From positions 1,304,501 through 1,368,500 of the forward strand of contig NZ_FWWU01000009.1 of NCBI RefSeq assembly GCF_900176165.1: a DNA stretch of 64,000 nt. The letters run 5' to 3'. Every line of letters starts with the position of its first letter. The first letter of the stretch is position 1. Below, piece after piece: positions 10,266 through 25,562 of the stretch. The notes under the pieces are model-generated. The model worked only from the letters and a program-made list of their open reading frames with translations, was not told the DNA's origin and did not search any database. The translations under genes were made by a program, and so were the position numbers. Source of the DNA: Deinococcus hopiensis KR-140 (GTDB lineage: Bacteria; Deinococcota; Deinococci; Deinococcales; Deinococcaceae).

Positions 10266-10281
10266 TTTAGGTCAACCTAAA
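10266..10281 (-). promoter_or_regulatory. DtxR/MntR-type operator upstream of mntH
   Basis: TTTAGGtcaaCCTAAA is a perfect 6+6 palindrome with a four-base spacer in an AT-rich patch. It resembles the TTAGGTNANCCTAA-type sites bound by DtxR/MntR metal-dependent repressors. It sits eight bases from the mntH start, where bound protein would block transcription when manganese is plentiful. Confidence 0.65.
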
Positions 10282-10387
10282 ATTAATATCTACCTTAACA
10301 AATACTTAGGCGAGGAGGGGGGCGCATTCATACGCTCCCCCTAGCCAAATCCCCACGCCGGGCGCAGGGGCGGCTTACCCTGAAACC

Positions 10388-12016
<1,629 letters not shown>

Positions 12017-12024
12017 TCCCGGCA

Positions 12025-12070
12025 GGGGCGGGCGGGACGTGCGGCGAGAACGGCGCGTCCCGCCCGCCCC
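12025..12070 (+). terminator. Hairpin after serA
   Basis: A 15-bp GC-only stem (12025-12039 with 12056-12070) closes a 16-base loop just after the serA stop. There is no T-run, but the stem is very stable and lies at the correct place. Confidence 0.65.
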
Positions 12071-12078
12071 ATGTGGCT

Positions 12079-12640
12079 CTATTTCTTGCAGGTCGGGCTC
12101 ACCCGAACGCTGGGGTCGGCGGCCGTGTAACACGCCCTATCCGCGAAGTCCTTGCGGTTTTTGTTGTACTCGGCAAGGTCAATGGGCAGTGGGAACTTCT
12201 TCGGCTCGGTCCCCTTGCCCGTACCGGTGAAGTTGAAGGTAAAGGCGTAGGCGGCAGCCCCGCCGGAGGCACGGCGCTGAAGGCGAACTGACCGAAGAAG
12301 ACGGCCCGCGCGCCGCCGAGGCTGAGGCTGGAGCTGTTGGAGAGGTTGAGGAAAGGCGCTCACGCTGCCGTGAATGCCCGCGTTGTGCGGTGTGGAGGCA
12401 CCGCGGTGGCGTTTCGCAGTTCGGCCTGTACGGCCCAGCGCCCATTCGTGGTCTTCACGTCCAGCACCTTCCGCCGCCAGATGCGGTTGAGGAGGTGCTC
12501 GCCCCACATCCCTCCAGGAGCACGCGCCGACCGGAGCCGCCCGCCCTGCGGCCCGGGGCCCGCCTCGTTGCCGGGCGCACTGGAGGGCGCGGTTCAGCTC
12601 CTGAAGCGCTGGACGCCTACACGGCGCGGCGCTGAAGCTG
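12079..12640 (-). pseudogene. Decayed gene, probable exported protein of unknown function
   Basis: Read leftward, protein-like sequence is spread over at least two frames. One gives HLLNRIWRRKVLDVKTTNGR, then AVQAELRNATAVPPH, and after a stop APFLNLSNSSSLSLGGARAV. The last part continues in another frame as AYAFTFNFTGTGKG and ends with YNKNRKDFADRACYTAADPS before a TAG at 12079. The asparagine and threonine richness suggests an extracellular beta-rich protein. Several frameshifts and an internal stop show it is broken. Copy B of the dispersed repeat lies beside it. Confidence 0.6.
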
Positions 12641-12715
12641 TTTGAACGGGAGGACCTCCACTTGCCAGGAGGCGGCCGCGTGGCTGCACAAACGCCTGAT
12701 TCGTAAAGATTCCGG

Positions 12716-12850
12716 TTCATCCGTGATGAAATAGCGGGTCAACCCAAGCGGAGCGAGCAGGAAAAACGGTGGCGGAGAGGCGTGGAATTCCCGAAGCGGA
12801 GGTGGCGGATGGTCCGGAAACCGCATCAGACCCTGGAAGCCGGCGGTCTG
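12716..12850 (+). repeat. Dispersed intergenic repeat, copy B
   Basis: This is collinear with 5500-5650. The block GGCGTGGAAT is at 12779-12788 and the 16-base block at 12813-12828 differs from copy A at one position. It has the same orientation as copy A. Its right end reaches the stop of the CoA-disulfide reductase gene, and its left end touches a decayed gene. Confidence 0.65.
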
Positions 12851-12854
12851 GGCG

Positions 12855-14222
<1,368 letters not shown>

Positions 14223-14309
14223 ACCCGTCAGGGTACGTCGGGGCCCCCTTCAGAGGACCGCGAGAAGAAGTTCATGCGGCCTTCAGGACCCATGCTCTAG
14301 CTTAGGCGG

Positions 14310-15377
<1,068 letters not shown>

Positions 15378-15381
15378 GCAA

Positions 15382-15408
15382 GGGGGGCAGGTCAGACGGC
15401 TGCCCCCC
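15382..15408 (+). terminator. Hairpin after the WD40-like gene
   Basis: GGGGGGCAG (15382-15390) pairs perfectly with CTGCCCCCC (15400-15408) around a nine-base loop, four bases after the stop. No T-run follows. Confidence 0.6.
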
Positions 15409-15427
15409 GCACGTCTCCTTATGCGGC

Positions 15428-15433
15428 TACTCT
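15428..15433 (+). promoter_or_regulatory. -10 box for leaderless aminotransferase gene
   Basis: TACTCT lies six bases before the ATG at 15440 without a ribosome-binding site. Confidence 0.5.
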
Positions 15434-15439
15434 GGGCCT

Positions 15440-16636
15440 ATGACCGACTCCACGCGCGAGGCCCACCTGCCCCTGAACCGTCAGCGTCTGATCGCCCCCG
15501 GCCCGGTGGAGGTGGAGCCGCGCGTGCTGCTGGAACTTGCCCAGCCGCAGATGCACCACCGCGCGGCGGCGGGAATCGAAAAGCTGATGGAGGCCCGCAC
15601 CAAGCTCACCGCGCTGCTCGGTGACCCCTACGACGCCGTGATTACCACCAGCAGTGGGACCGGAGCCTTTGAGGGAGCCCTCGTCAGCTTGACTCCGGAG
15701 GGCAGCAAGGTGGTCAATGCCCAGGCGGGAAAATTCAGTGAGCGCTGGGGCGAGATGAGCCGCAGGCTGGGCTACGACACCGCGCTGGTGGCGAAGCCCT
15801 GGGGCGAGGTGCTGGACCCGGACGAGATCGCCAGCGCGGCGAAGGACGCCCACACCCTGCTGATCACCCACAGCGAGACGAGCACGGGCGCGCTGCATGA
15901 CCTCCAGGCCATCGCAGGGGCGGCAAAGGCGCACAACCCGGACCTGATCGTCATCGCTGACTGCATCACCTCCTACGGGGTGGCGGAGTTGCGGCCCGCC
16001 GCGTGGGGGGTGGACGCCATCGTCAGCGGCAGCCAGAAGGGCACGGCCACGCCGCCCGGCCTCGGCTTCGTGCTGTTTTCGCCTGAGGTGCAGGAGCGCA
16101 TGATCCCGGCGACGGGACGCGGCTTCTACCTTGACCTGACCCGCGAGCTGAAGGGCCAGAAGGCGGGCAGCACCCCCCAGACGCCCGCCATCAACCTGAT
16201 CTACGCGCTCTCGCTGGCGCTGGACCGTCTGCTTTCCGTGCCGCTGGAAGTGCTGTGGGCCGAAAAGCGGCGGCAGGCCGACGCGCTGACCGCCGCCGGA
16301 ACTGCCCTCGGTGCCCGCGCCTGGGCCCCCCGCACCACGCCCGCCGTCGCCGTGCTGCGGCCCCCCGTTCCGCTGACCGGACGGCAGGTGTCGGCCCGCC
16401 TCGCGGAGATGGGGCAGCGCGCCCTCCCCGGCCAGGCTCCCCACGAAGACGCGGTGTTCCGCATCTCCACCCTGGGCTACGCTGACCGCTACGACGCCTT
16501 GGGCATTGCGGGCATTCTGGAAGACGCTTTCGCTGGGCTGGGCGTGAACTTCGAGCGCGGCGCGGCGGTGGGGGCCGCGTGGGCGGCGCTGAGGGAGACG
16601 CGGGCCATCTCCCCGCTCGTGGGTCAGGCGGGCTGA
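15440..16636 (+). CDS. Class V aminotransferase (alanine/serine-glyoxylate family)
   Basis: The 398-residue PLP enzyme belongs to the class V group that includes alanine-glyoxylate and serine-glyoxylate aminotransferases. Some members act as phosphoserine aminotransferases in organisms without SerC. Landmarks are RLIAPGPVEVEP near the N-terminus, SSGTGAFEGA (PLP phosphate loop, about 71-80), THSETSTG (about 143-150), the DCITSYG strand and the PLP lysine in SGSQKG (Lys200). The start follows a TACTCT box. With serA 3.4 kb upstream, a role in the second step of serine synthesis is plausible, but only by family precedent. Confidence 0.88.
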   Translation: MTDSTREAHLPLNRQRLIAPGPVEVEPRVLLELAQPQMHHRAAAGIEKLMEARTKLTALLGDPYDAVITTSSGTGAFEGALVSLTPEGSKVVNAQAGKFSERWGEMSRRLGYDTALVAKPWGEVLDPDEIASAAKDAHTLLITHSETSTGALHDLQAIAGAAKAHNPDLIVIADCITSYGVAELRPAAWGVDAIVSGSQKGTATPPGLGFVLFSPEVQERMIPATGRGFYLDLTRELKGQKAGSTPQTPAINLIYALSLALDRLLSVPLEVLWAEKRRQADALTAAGTALGARAWAPRTTPAVAVLRPPVPLTGRQVSARLAEMGQRALPGQAPHEDAVFRISTLGYADRYDALGIAGILEDAFAGLGVNFERGAAVGAAWAALRETRAISPLVGQAG

Positions 16637-16651
16637 GGGCATCTGGGGCCA

Positions 16652-16678
16652 GGGGCAGGCGCGGTGTGCCTCTGCCCC
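16652..16678 (+). terminator. Hairpin after the aminotransferase gene
   Basis: GGGGCAG pairs with CTGCCCC around a 13-base loop, 15 bases after the stop. It is short and lacks a T-run. Confidence 0.4.
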
Positions 16679-16799
16679 CAGCCTCCACATTTGCAGCCTC
16701 GCGGGTTCGGACGTTTGTAGGCTTGCCGGACGCGTTTGCTCCCAGAAACGCCCTTCGGTGGTTTCCCCCCGCTCCTCTCCTGCCCGGGGTGAAGAGGCC

Positions 16800-17291
16800 C
16801 TTTGCCCTCACCGCCCGGCGGACCCTTTCCCTGGCCGTGGCCCAGGCCCAGCCCACGCCCGCCGCCCTCGCCGCCGCGCAAACCCGTGTTGCATGGCCCT
16901 CGGGTTCGGGTACAGCCCTTTCACCGCGCAGTCCCGCCTGAGGCAGCCGGTCAACTCCCCCCGCAGCCGCTGGAACTGCCGCCACGCCTGTTCGTGCCCG
17001 GACCGTCGGCAGTGTGGTGCAGACCAGCGACTCGTCGGATTGAGGTGGCTCGCAGACGGTCTACCTTGGCGTTCCGGTCCCTGCAGCTTTCACGCCCAGG
17101 ACGCGGTGACGCCGCGCGGGTTCTACACCCTGGAGCGGCAGGTCAGCCTGGCCGCTGCGGTGAAACGGGTGGGTGACGTGATGCGGGCGGCGCTCAACTT
17201 GAACCGTTCCCCCAACCTGCGGGACTGGCTGCAGTTCGGGGCGAGGCAGGACGGCGTTCCGCGTCGCCCCAGCTCCCCCTTCCAGCCCTGA
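16800..17291 (+). pseudogene. Decayed gene, possibly exported, family unknown
   Basis: Protein-like pieces occur in three plus-strand frames in collinear order. A signal-peptide-like piece ALTARRTLSLAVAQAQPTPA is followed by ALGFGYSPFTAQSRLRQPVN, then VGSVVQTSDSSD with a stop and GGSQTVYLGVPVPAAF. The last piece, TPRGFYTLERQVSLAAAVKR, runs to a stop at 17289-17291. This is what an old gene with several indels looks like. I recognise no family. Confidence 0.45.
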
Positions 17292-17611
17292 CGCCCAGAG
17301 GAGCGGAAGTGCAGCCACGCGGCATGGGCAGCGGTGGCGACAGCCGGAACACCAGCGCGCCCCCATCGAGTCTTCGCTGACGGCGGCCCAGCTTCTGGTG
17401 CGGGGGCAAGCGCAAGGCATCGGGCTGGAGCTCCGCTGACGCGCGTGGCGTCTGGCAAGACCGTGAACAGGGTGTGGCGCTTTACCGTAAGGACAACCCG
17501 GAGTCTACCGGTGTGCTGACACTGCAGCAGAAGCTGGGCCGCTCCACCGCCCGGCGTTCGCTCCTTTGGGCGGCTCGTCTGTCCCGGTCTCCATCCCTTA
17601 CCCTGCCGGAC
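17292..17611. other. About 320 bp with no recognisable gene
   Basis: No frame gives a coherent family match. A short plus-strand stretch (GVALYRKDNPESTGVLTLQQ, about 17471-17530) looks protein-like and could be the tail of the preceding relic or of a separate one. No promoter for the gene at 17612 could be fixed. Confidence 0.35.
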
Positions 17612-18052
17612 ATGGCGACGCTTTACACCATTCTCCTGACCCTGCACAACATCAACCGCTGGCTGGTGCTGCTTACCGGCCTGTGGGCCTTGATTCGCTC
17701 GCTGGGCGGCGTGGGCGGCGGGAAGGACCTTACGCCCGCAGACCGCCGCCCGGTGGTGATGTTCGCGGGTACGGTTCACCTTCAGCTCGTGCTGGGGCTG
17801 CTGCTGTTCGCGCTGGTGGGCTCGCAGGGAGGGCGGGTGTTCGGGGACGCCCCCCGCGCCAGTTTTCGGTGGGAGCACCTGGGCCTCGGCCTGATCGCCG
17901 CCGTGTTCGCCACCCTCGCCAGCGCCATCAGCAAGCGGGCAAAGGGCAGCCAGGCCCCCTTTCGTGCGGCGGCGCTGTGGTCTGGCCTGGCCCTGCTGAC
18001 CGTGCTGCTGATGATTCCGTGGTGGCGTCCGCTGTTGCGGCTGTTTTCGTAA
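17612..18052 (+). CDS. Four-helix integral membrane protein, function unknown
   Basis: The 146-residue product has four predicted membrane segments: about residues 3-28, 48-69, 86-106 and 120-140. Conserved-looking histidines are in TLHNINRW near the N-terminus, in GTVHLQLVLG in helix 2, and in RWEHLG before helix 3. Such spacing is seen in small heme- or metal-binding membrane families, but I cannot assign it. The frame is open upstream to 17474. The ATG at 17612 gives a clean first helix, and the upstream part lies in degraded sequence. It stands between two decayed genes. Confidence 0.75.
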   Translation: MATLYTILLTLHNINRWLVLLTGLWALIRSLGGVGGGKDLTPADRRPVVMFAGTVHLQLVLGLLLFALVGSQGGRVFGDAPRASFRWEHLGLGLIAAVFATLASAISKRAKGSQAPFRAAALWSGLALLTVLLMIPWWRPLLRLFS

Positions 18053-18069
18053 ACGGAAGCGTTCAGGGC

Positions 18070-18909
18070 AGTTTCCTCAGGACCGCCGGGGTCTCCGGAG
18101 TGCCGAACGGAGTGTGCCACACCTCGGTTGGGACCTGGAGACAGGGGCCCTGTGGGCCGGTTCAGCTCCTCTCCGCGTTGCTCGGGGTTCAGCAGGCGCG
18201 CCACCTCGTCGAGCAGTTCGGGATCTTCCGGAGAGGCCTGACGGTCTGGCCCCACTGCCCGCAGGCCCCAGTGGTCGCCGTGCCAAAGCTCCACCTTCTG
18301 CAGGGAGGCGAGGTCAAACAGCAGCTGGTGCTGGACTGCCCGCAGTCCGCAGGCCCCGTTCGGCGGTTTGAACTCCCACCTGCCCCGCCGCCAGACGTCA
18401 GCGGCCCTGGGAAAGGAAGAGCGCAGAATACCGTGGGGGTCGAAGGTCCGTATGTGCAGTTCGTCCTGTTGGGGGCGGCCAGGACCCACCGCCCCCAGCT
18501 GGGCTTCCAGACTTCGGAAACCACATGGACGTCGGCAAAGTGGGGACCGAAGTGCCGCGCGTCGCCCCGGCGTATGCGGGCGGAAATCTCCCGGCGGCGC
18601 AACAGGCGGGTGAGCAGCAGGGCGGAGTCCCGGCAGCAGCCGACCAGACGCTCTTCAAGGGGGCGCGGTGTGATCAGCGGAGCGCTGCACGTCGTCTCCG
18701 TACACCGGCCCCCCGCCGAAGTGGAAGAGAAGTCCGCGCACCACCTGGGCGAGGTCCTGAACGCCTGGGGGCAACTCCTCCAGCAGCTTGGCAAACGGTC
18801 CAAGACGGGTGTGGGGACTGTGCGTGGTGTACCGCTTCAGGTGGTCTGCACCGTGGCCCACCGTGCTTCGAGCATGGGGGAGAATGGGGCGCCGCGCGTG
18901 GAAGGGCAC
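18070..18909 (-). pseudogene. Decayed transglutaminase-like superfamily gene
   Basis: Three minus-strand frames carry consecutive parts of one protein. The first (near 18909-18680) has YTTHSPHTRLGPFAKLLEEL and VVRGLLFHFG. The second has RLVGCCRDSALLLTRLLRRR and ARHFGPHFADVHVVSEVW, matching by eye the transglutaminase-like core whose Cys-containing RLVGCCRDFALLL block is characteristic. The third has DELHIRTFDPHGILRSSF and LFDLASLQKVELWHGDHWGL, matching the family's C-terminal FDP and NKVELxxWDxWG regions. Two frameshifts separate them. The left boundary near 18070 is uncertain. Confidence 0.7.
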
Positions 18910-19120
18910 CCCTCACGGCTCCATTCTCCCAACGCTCATTCAAGTTCGTTTGCTGGGCTCGGTCAAAAAGAAGTCCGCACTTGGACATCTGGGCCAAGGA
19001 GGCCCACGCTACGCGTGAGGGGTGTTCAGGCGCCGTGGCGTGCCAAACGGTTTTTTTCGTGTTCTCCCGGGGAGCATTGAGGTGGAGCATTTTCCTCCAG
19101 GCGCCTGAGCGGGCCGGAGC

Positions 19121-20128
19121 CTAGCGCAGCGCTTTCAGACGGGCTTCGATAACCTGCGCCGCACTTGGAGAAGCCGCCGTCACCGTGCGGATCAGGGCCG
19201 CTTCTTCTGCGTCGCTGTAGTCCTGCATCTGCACGCCGTTGAGGTAGACGCTGGGGGTGCCCCGCACGTCCACCTTCAGGCCCGCCGCATACTGGGCGCG
19301 GACGGCGGTGCGGGGCGCGGCGCTCGTCAGGCACTTCTGGAAGGTGCCCACGTTCAGTTTCAGGGCGCGGGCATACTCCACGAACTTCGCCGTGGGGTTG
19401 GGCTGGGGCACCCAGTCCTCGACTCGGCTGAAGAGCTGGTCCGCGTAGGGCCAGAACTTGCCCTGCGCCGCCGCGCACTCGCTGGCGATGGCCGCAGGTT
19501 CGGCGTTCTCATGCTGTTCCAGCGGAAAGTGGTAATGCACGACGCGGTAGACGTTCGGCTGCGCCGCCCAGGTCCGGTGCGCCGTGTCCCACATCCGTTT
19601 GCAGTAGGGGCACTGAAAATCGCTGAAGACGCGCAGCACGTTCGGGGCCTTGGAATTGCCCTCGGCGTTGGCCGTGGTGGGAAAGGCGCTGTCCGGGTGA
19701 ATCAGCAGCGAGGTGTAGGCGCTCCAGCGCTCGGCGTTGCCGCTGCCCGTGACCTTGAGGCGCAGCACGGTGCCCTCGCTGTCTTCGGCGAAGCCTTGGG
19801 CGGTGCGGGCCTGCGCCTTCACCTCCTCCGCGCCCAGGGAGCGGGCCAAGTCGGCGACGTTCTTCTCCTCGCCGCCCCAGGCCAGTACCAGGCCGCGCGC
19901 CACCTCCTGCGCGCCCTGCCCCTGGACAAGCAGCCCCACCAGCCGGCCCCCGGCCAGGTCCAACGTTACCCTGGTCTGGCCCTGGCTGAGGGTGAGGCCG
20001 CTGACCGTAAAGCCCTTCACCAGCGGATTGGCCGTCACCTCGGCAGGGGTGCTGTAGAGCTGCGCCCCCGCATTTGTTCCCAGCGCCAGGGCCGCTGCGA
20101 CGGCCACCATAAGACCTGTTCGTTTCAC
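19121..20128 (-). CDS. Exported DsbA-like thiol:disulfide protein
   Basis: The 335-residue protein has a signal peptide (about 1-22), an N-terminal domain of about 140 residues with no clear family, and a C-terminal DsbA/thioredoxin-like domain. The domain contains the CPYC redox motif (Cys173 and Cys176) in VFSDFQCPYCKRMW, and a cis-Pro region RGTPSVYLNG in the expected place. It probably catalyses disulfide formation or exchange outside the cytoplasm. Cysteines beyond CPYC are present in ASECAAAQG and FQKCLTS. It is monocistronic, and its stop abuts degraded sequence. DsbA-type activity is likely; partners are unknown. Confidence 0.87.
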   Translation of the reverse strand: MKRTGLMVAVAAALALGTNAGAQLYSTPAEVTANPLVKGFTVSGLTLSQGQTRVTLDLAGGRLVGLLVQGQGAQEVARGLVLAWGGEEKNVADLARSLGAEEVKAQARTAQGFAEDSEGTVLRLKVTGSGNAERWSAYTSLLIHPDSAFPTTANAEGNSKAPNVLRVFSDFQCPYCKRMWDTAHRTWAAQPNVYRVVHYHFPLEQHENAEPAAIASECAAAQGKFWPYADQLFSRVEDWVPQPNPTAKFVEYARALKLNVGTFQKCLTSAAPRTAVRAQYAAGLKVDVRGTPSVYLNGVQMQDYSDAEEAALIRTVTAASPSAAQVIEARLKALR

Positions 20129-20188
20129 CCCGGCAGTGTAAAGCCCGGGGGTTGGCTGACCGCGCCTTCCTGCACGCCCCGGCCCGGT

Positions 20189-21193
<1,005 letters not shown>

Positions 21194-21235
21194 GAAAGGC
21201 AGCATAACCGAAGGTTTCCCCCTGTCCCCCAGAAA

Positions 21236-21270
21236 GTGAACGTCTACGTACATCGTGAACGTCCACGTAT
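21236..21270 (-). promoter_or_regulatory. Tandem 15-bp operator-like repeat between qor-like gene and fadJ
   Basis: On the minus strand TACGTGGACGTTCAC and TACGTAGACGTTCAC lie four bases apart, a 19-bp period, or about two helical turns. Each unit is itself a near-palindrome around ACGT. This is the shape of paired binding sites for a dimeric, TetR-type repressor. It lies in the divergent region between a reductase and the beta-oxidation genes. Confidence 0.55.
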
Positions 21271-21415
21271 TTGACCCCCGCCGTCCCCGCATGGAAGCAT
21301 GGGCGCACATGCAGAGCGGAGGGCAACGTGGGGGTCAGGCCCCCGGCTTCCGGCACGCCGTCTCTGGCCGGGTGAAGGGTTCTCCCGGTGCCTGCCACGC
21401 TTCAGGAGGTAACGC

Positions 21416-23494
<2,079 letters not shown>

Positions 23495-23793
23495 GGCCTG
23501 AAGTCCTGCGCCTTGCGGCATTCAGGAGAACGCCTGCTCTGGAGGGCTGGCGTCTATCTGAAACGGGTATGAAGTTCGGCCCTCCCAAATGGTGCAGGAC
23601 ATTGAAGACCGTAAATATGCTGTCGCCCAGTGCGATGGCCTGTTCGCCAAATTTGATCAGGCAGATTGGAAATTCAAGGCGTGTATTTTCGGGAGAACTT
23701 GGCCCGCAATCGAGTCATCGCCGCTTCCATTCAATTGTTCAAGAAGCCGTCTCTGCTTTCTTTGGGGAAGGCGAAGGATAAGAGGTTTTCTCT
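23495..23793. other. AT-richer 300-bp gap inside the beta-oxidation pair
   Basis: This stretch has visibly lower GC than both flanking genes. Two overlapping plus-strand fragments look protein-like: VQDIEDRKYAVAQCDGLFAK (starting about 23591) and, one frame over, GVYFRENLARNRVIAASIQL (from about 23677). They could be one small gene with a frameshift, or an inserted fragment. No family is recognised. Confidence 0.4.
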
Positions 23794-24969
23794 ATGCGTG
23801 AAGCTGTCATCGTCTCCACCGCCCGCACCCCCATCGGCAGGGCCTACCGGGGGGCCTTCAACGCCACGCCCTCGCCCACGCTGGCCGCCCACGCCATCCG
23901 CGCCGCCGTGGAGCGGGCGGGGGTCGAGCCCGCCGAGATCGACGACTGCGTGATCGGGGCCGCCATGCAGCAGGGCGTGCAGACCACCATCGGTCGCAAC
24001 GCGGCCCTGCGCGCGGGGCTGGGCGCCGGCGTGGCGGGCATGTCCATCGACCGTCAGTGCGCCTCGGGCCTGATGGCGATTGCCACCGCCGCCAAGCAGA
24101 TCATCGTGGACCGCATGGACGTGTGCGTGGCGGGCGGGGTGGAGTCCATCTCGCTGGTGCAGACGCCGGAAATGCGCGTGGGACCAGACCCCGAACTGCT
24201 GTCGATGCACAACGGCATCTACATGCCGATGATCGATACAGCGGAGGTGGTGGGCAAGCGGTACGACATCACCCGCGAACGCTGCGACGCCTACGCCCTC
24301 AGATCGCAGCAGCGCACCGCCCAGGCCCAGGCCGAGGGCCGCTTCGGCGACGAGATCATCTCCGTCACCACCCGCATGGGCGTGCAGAACAAAGAAACGG
24401 GCGAGATCACGATGCGGGAAGTGACCCTCACCCAGGACGAGGGCAACCGTCCAGACACCACGCTGGAGGGCCTCGCCTCTCTGAAGGCCGTCCGCGGTGA
24501 GGGCAACCAGATCACGGCGGGCAACGCTTCCCAGCTTTCCGACGGCGCGTCCGCCAGCGTGCTGATGGAAGCCGGGATGGCCGAACGCCGGGGCCTCAAG
24601 CCCCTGGGCCGCTACCTCGGCATGGCGGTGGCCGGAACCGAGCCCGACGAGATGGGGATTGGTCCGGTGTTCGCCGTGCCCAAGCTCCTGAGCCGCTTCG
24701 GCCTCGACGTGGAAGACATCGGCCTGTGGGAACTGAACGAGGCCTTCGCCGTGCAGGTGCTGTACTGCCAAGACCGCCTGGGCATTCCCGATGATCGCCT
24801 CAATGTAAACGGCGGGGCCATCTCCATCGGCCACCCCTACGGCATGAGCGGCGCACGGTTGGTGGGTCACGCCCTGCTCGAAGGCCGCCGCCGGGGCGTG
24901 AAGTACGTCGTCACGACGATGTGCGTGGGCGGCGGGATGGGGGCAGCGGGGCTGTTCGAGGTGTTGTGA
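23794..24969 (+). CDS. fadA: Acetyl-CoA acyltransferase (thiolase)
   Basis: The 391-residue thiolase carries the nucleophilic cysteine in SIDRQCASG (Cys89), the NEAFAVQ loop, the GGAISIGHPYGMSGAR histidine motif near 340-355, and the second cysteine in TMCVGGGMG near 377. The set is complete. It cleaves 3-ketoacyl-CoA in beta-oxidation, or runs in reverse. Its position after the fadJ-like gene supports the degradative role. The start ATG at 23794 follows AAGAGG at a long spacing. Downstream lies degraded DNA. Confidence 0.94.
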   Translation: MREAVIVSTARTPIGRAYRGAFNATPSPTLAAHAIRAAVERAGVEPAEIDDCVIGAAMQQGVQTTIGRNAALRAGLGAGVAGMSIDRQCASGLMAIATAAKQIIVDRMDVCVAGGVESISLVQTPEMRVGPDPELLSMHNGIYMPMIDTAEVVGKRYDITRERCDAYALRSQQRTAQAQAEGRFGDEIISVTTRMGVQNKETGEITMREVTLTQDEGNRPDTTLEGLASLKAVRGEGNQITAGNASQLSDGASASVLMEAGMAERRGLKPLGRYLGMAVAGTEPDEMGIGPVFAVPKLLSRFGLDVEDIGLWELNEAFAVQVLYCQDRLGIPDDRLNVNGGAISIGHPYGMSGARLVGHALLEGRRRGVKYVVTTMCVGGGMGAAGLFEVL

Positions 24970-25094
24970 GGAAGGCGGTTGGCCTTTGGGTTTTCCCGCC
25001 TCCCTCCTTGCGCGGGACTCGGCAGACTTGCAAAGCCGCGAGGCGGAAGGAAGGGGACCCGTAGAGCTACGGATATAGAGGGGGGAGGCGAGCG

Positions 25095-25562
25095 TCAGCT
25101 TGCCCTCTTCTTTTGTCCTCTCCCGTCAGGCGTCGTTCCTCCCGTCTCCTTCCCCCGCTGCCCCTCTACCTCGAAGGTGGGCAGCCGGGGCGCGCGCGGG
25201 TGAGTTCGGGCCCGGCCTCGCTCAGCGCGGAAAAGGGGAGGTGCAGACGCTCCACCATCTCCTGCTGGTACGCCGTGTCCTGGGTGCTCAGGCTGGAGGC
25301 CCCGGCCCCCAGCGCCCGCAAGCTCGGCGTGGTGGTCCCGGAAGGCGCAACGGGCGCTGCCCCACACACCGGGAACCAGGGCCGAGTTTTCGCCGCCGCG
25401 CGGCGGCGTAGGGCTGCTGATCAGGTCCAGCCGTATCCTCCGCCCAGCTGTGGCGGTCAGGACGAGAGGTGGTGGGTTCAAGCCCAGCAGGTGCCGGGCT
25501 GCACCGTTGTCCTCAGGCACGCGCAAGTCGGCAGGTGGGGTCAGGAGGTCGTCACGGCGCAT
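25095..25562 (-). pseudogene. Decayed redoxin (AhpC/TSA-like peroxiredoxin) gene
   Basis: In one minus frame the sequence opens MRRDDLLTPPADLRVPEDNG, with TATAGRRIRLDLISSP and later CAFRDHHAEL. The next block, LRALGAGASSLSTQDTAYQQ and EMVERLHLPFSALSEAGPEL, is in a second frame. The end returns to the first frame as RLPTFEVEGQR. By eye this is the redoxin pattern CxFRDHxAEL-ALGA-LSTQD-EMxxRLHLPFxxLSD-LPTFEV. The peroxidatic region around CAFRD has lost its normal context and at least two frameshifts are present. Confidence 0.7.

Noticed and set aside
17474..17611. N-terminal extension of the small membrane protein
   Set aside because: The upstream in-frame part lies in degraded sequence and would place an unrelated basic segment before a clean first helix.
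25463..25490. A tRNA T-arm-like sequence (GGGTTCAAGCCC)
   Set aside because: No acceptor, D or anticodon arms can be built around it, and it lies within the relic redoxin reading frame.
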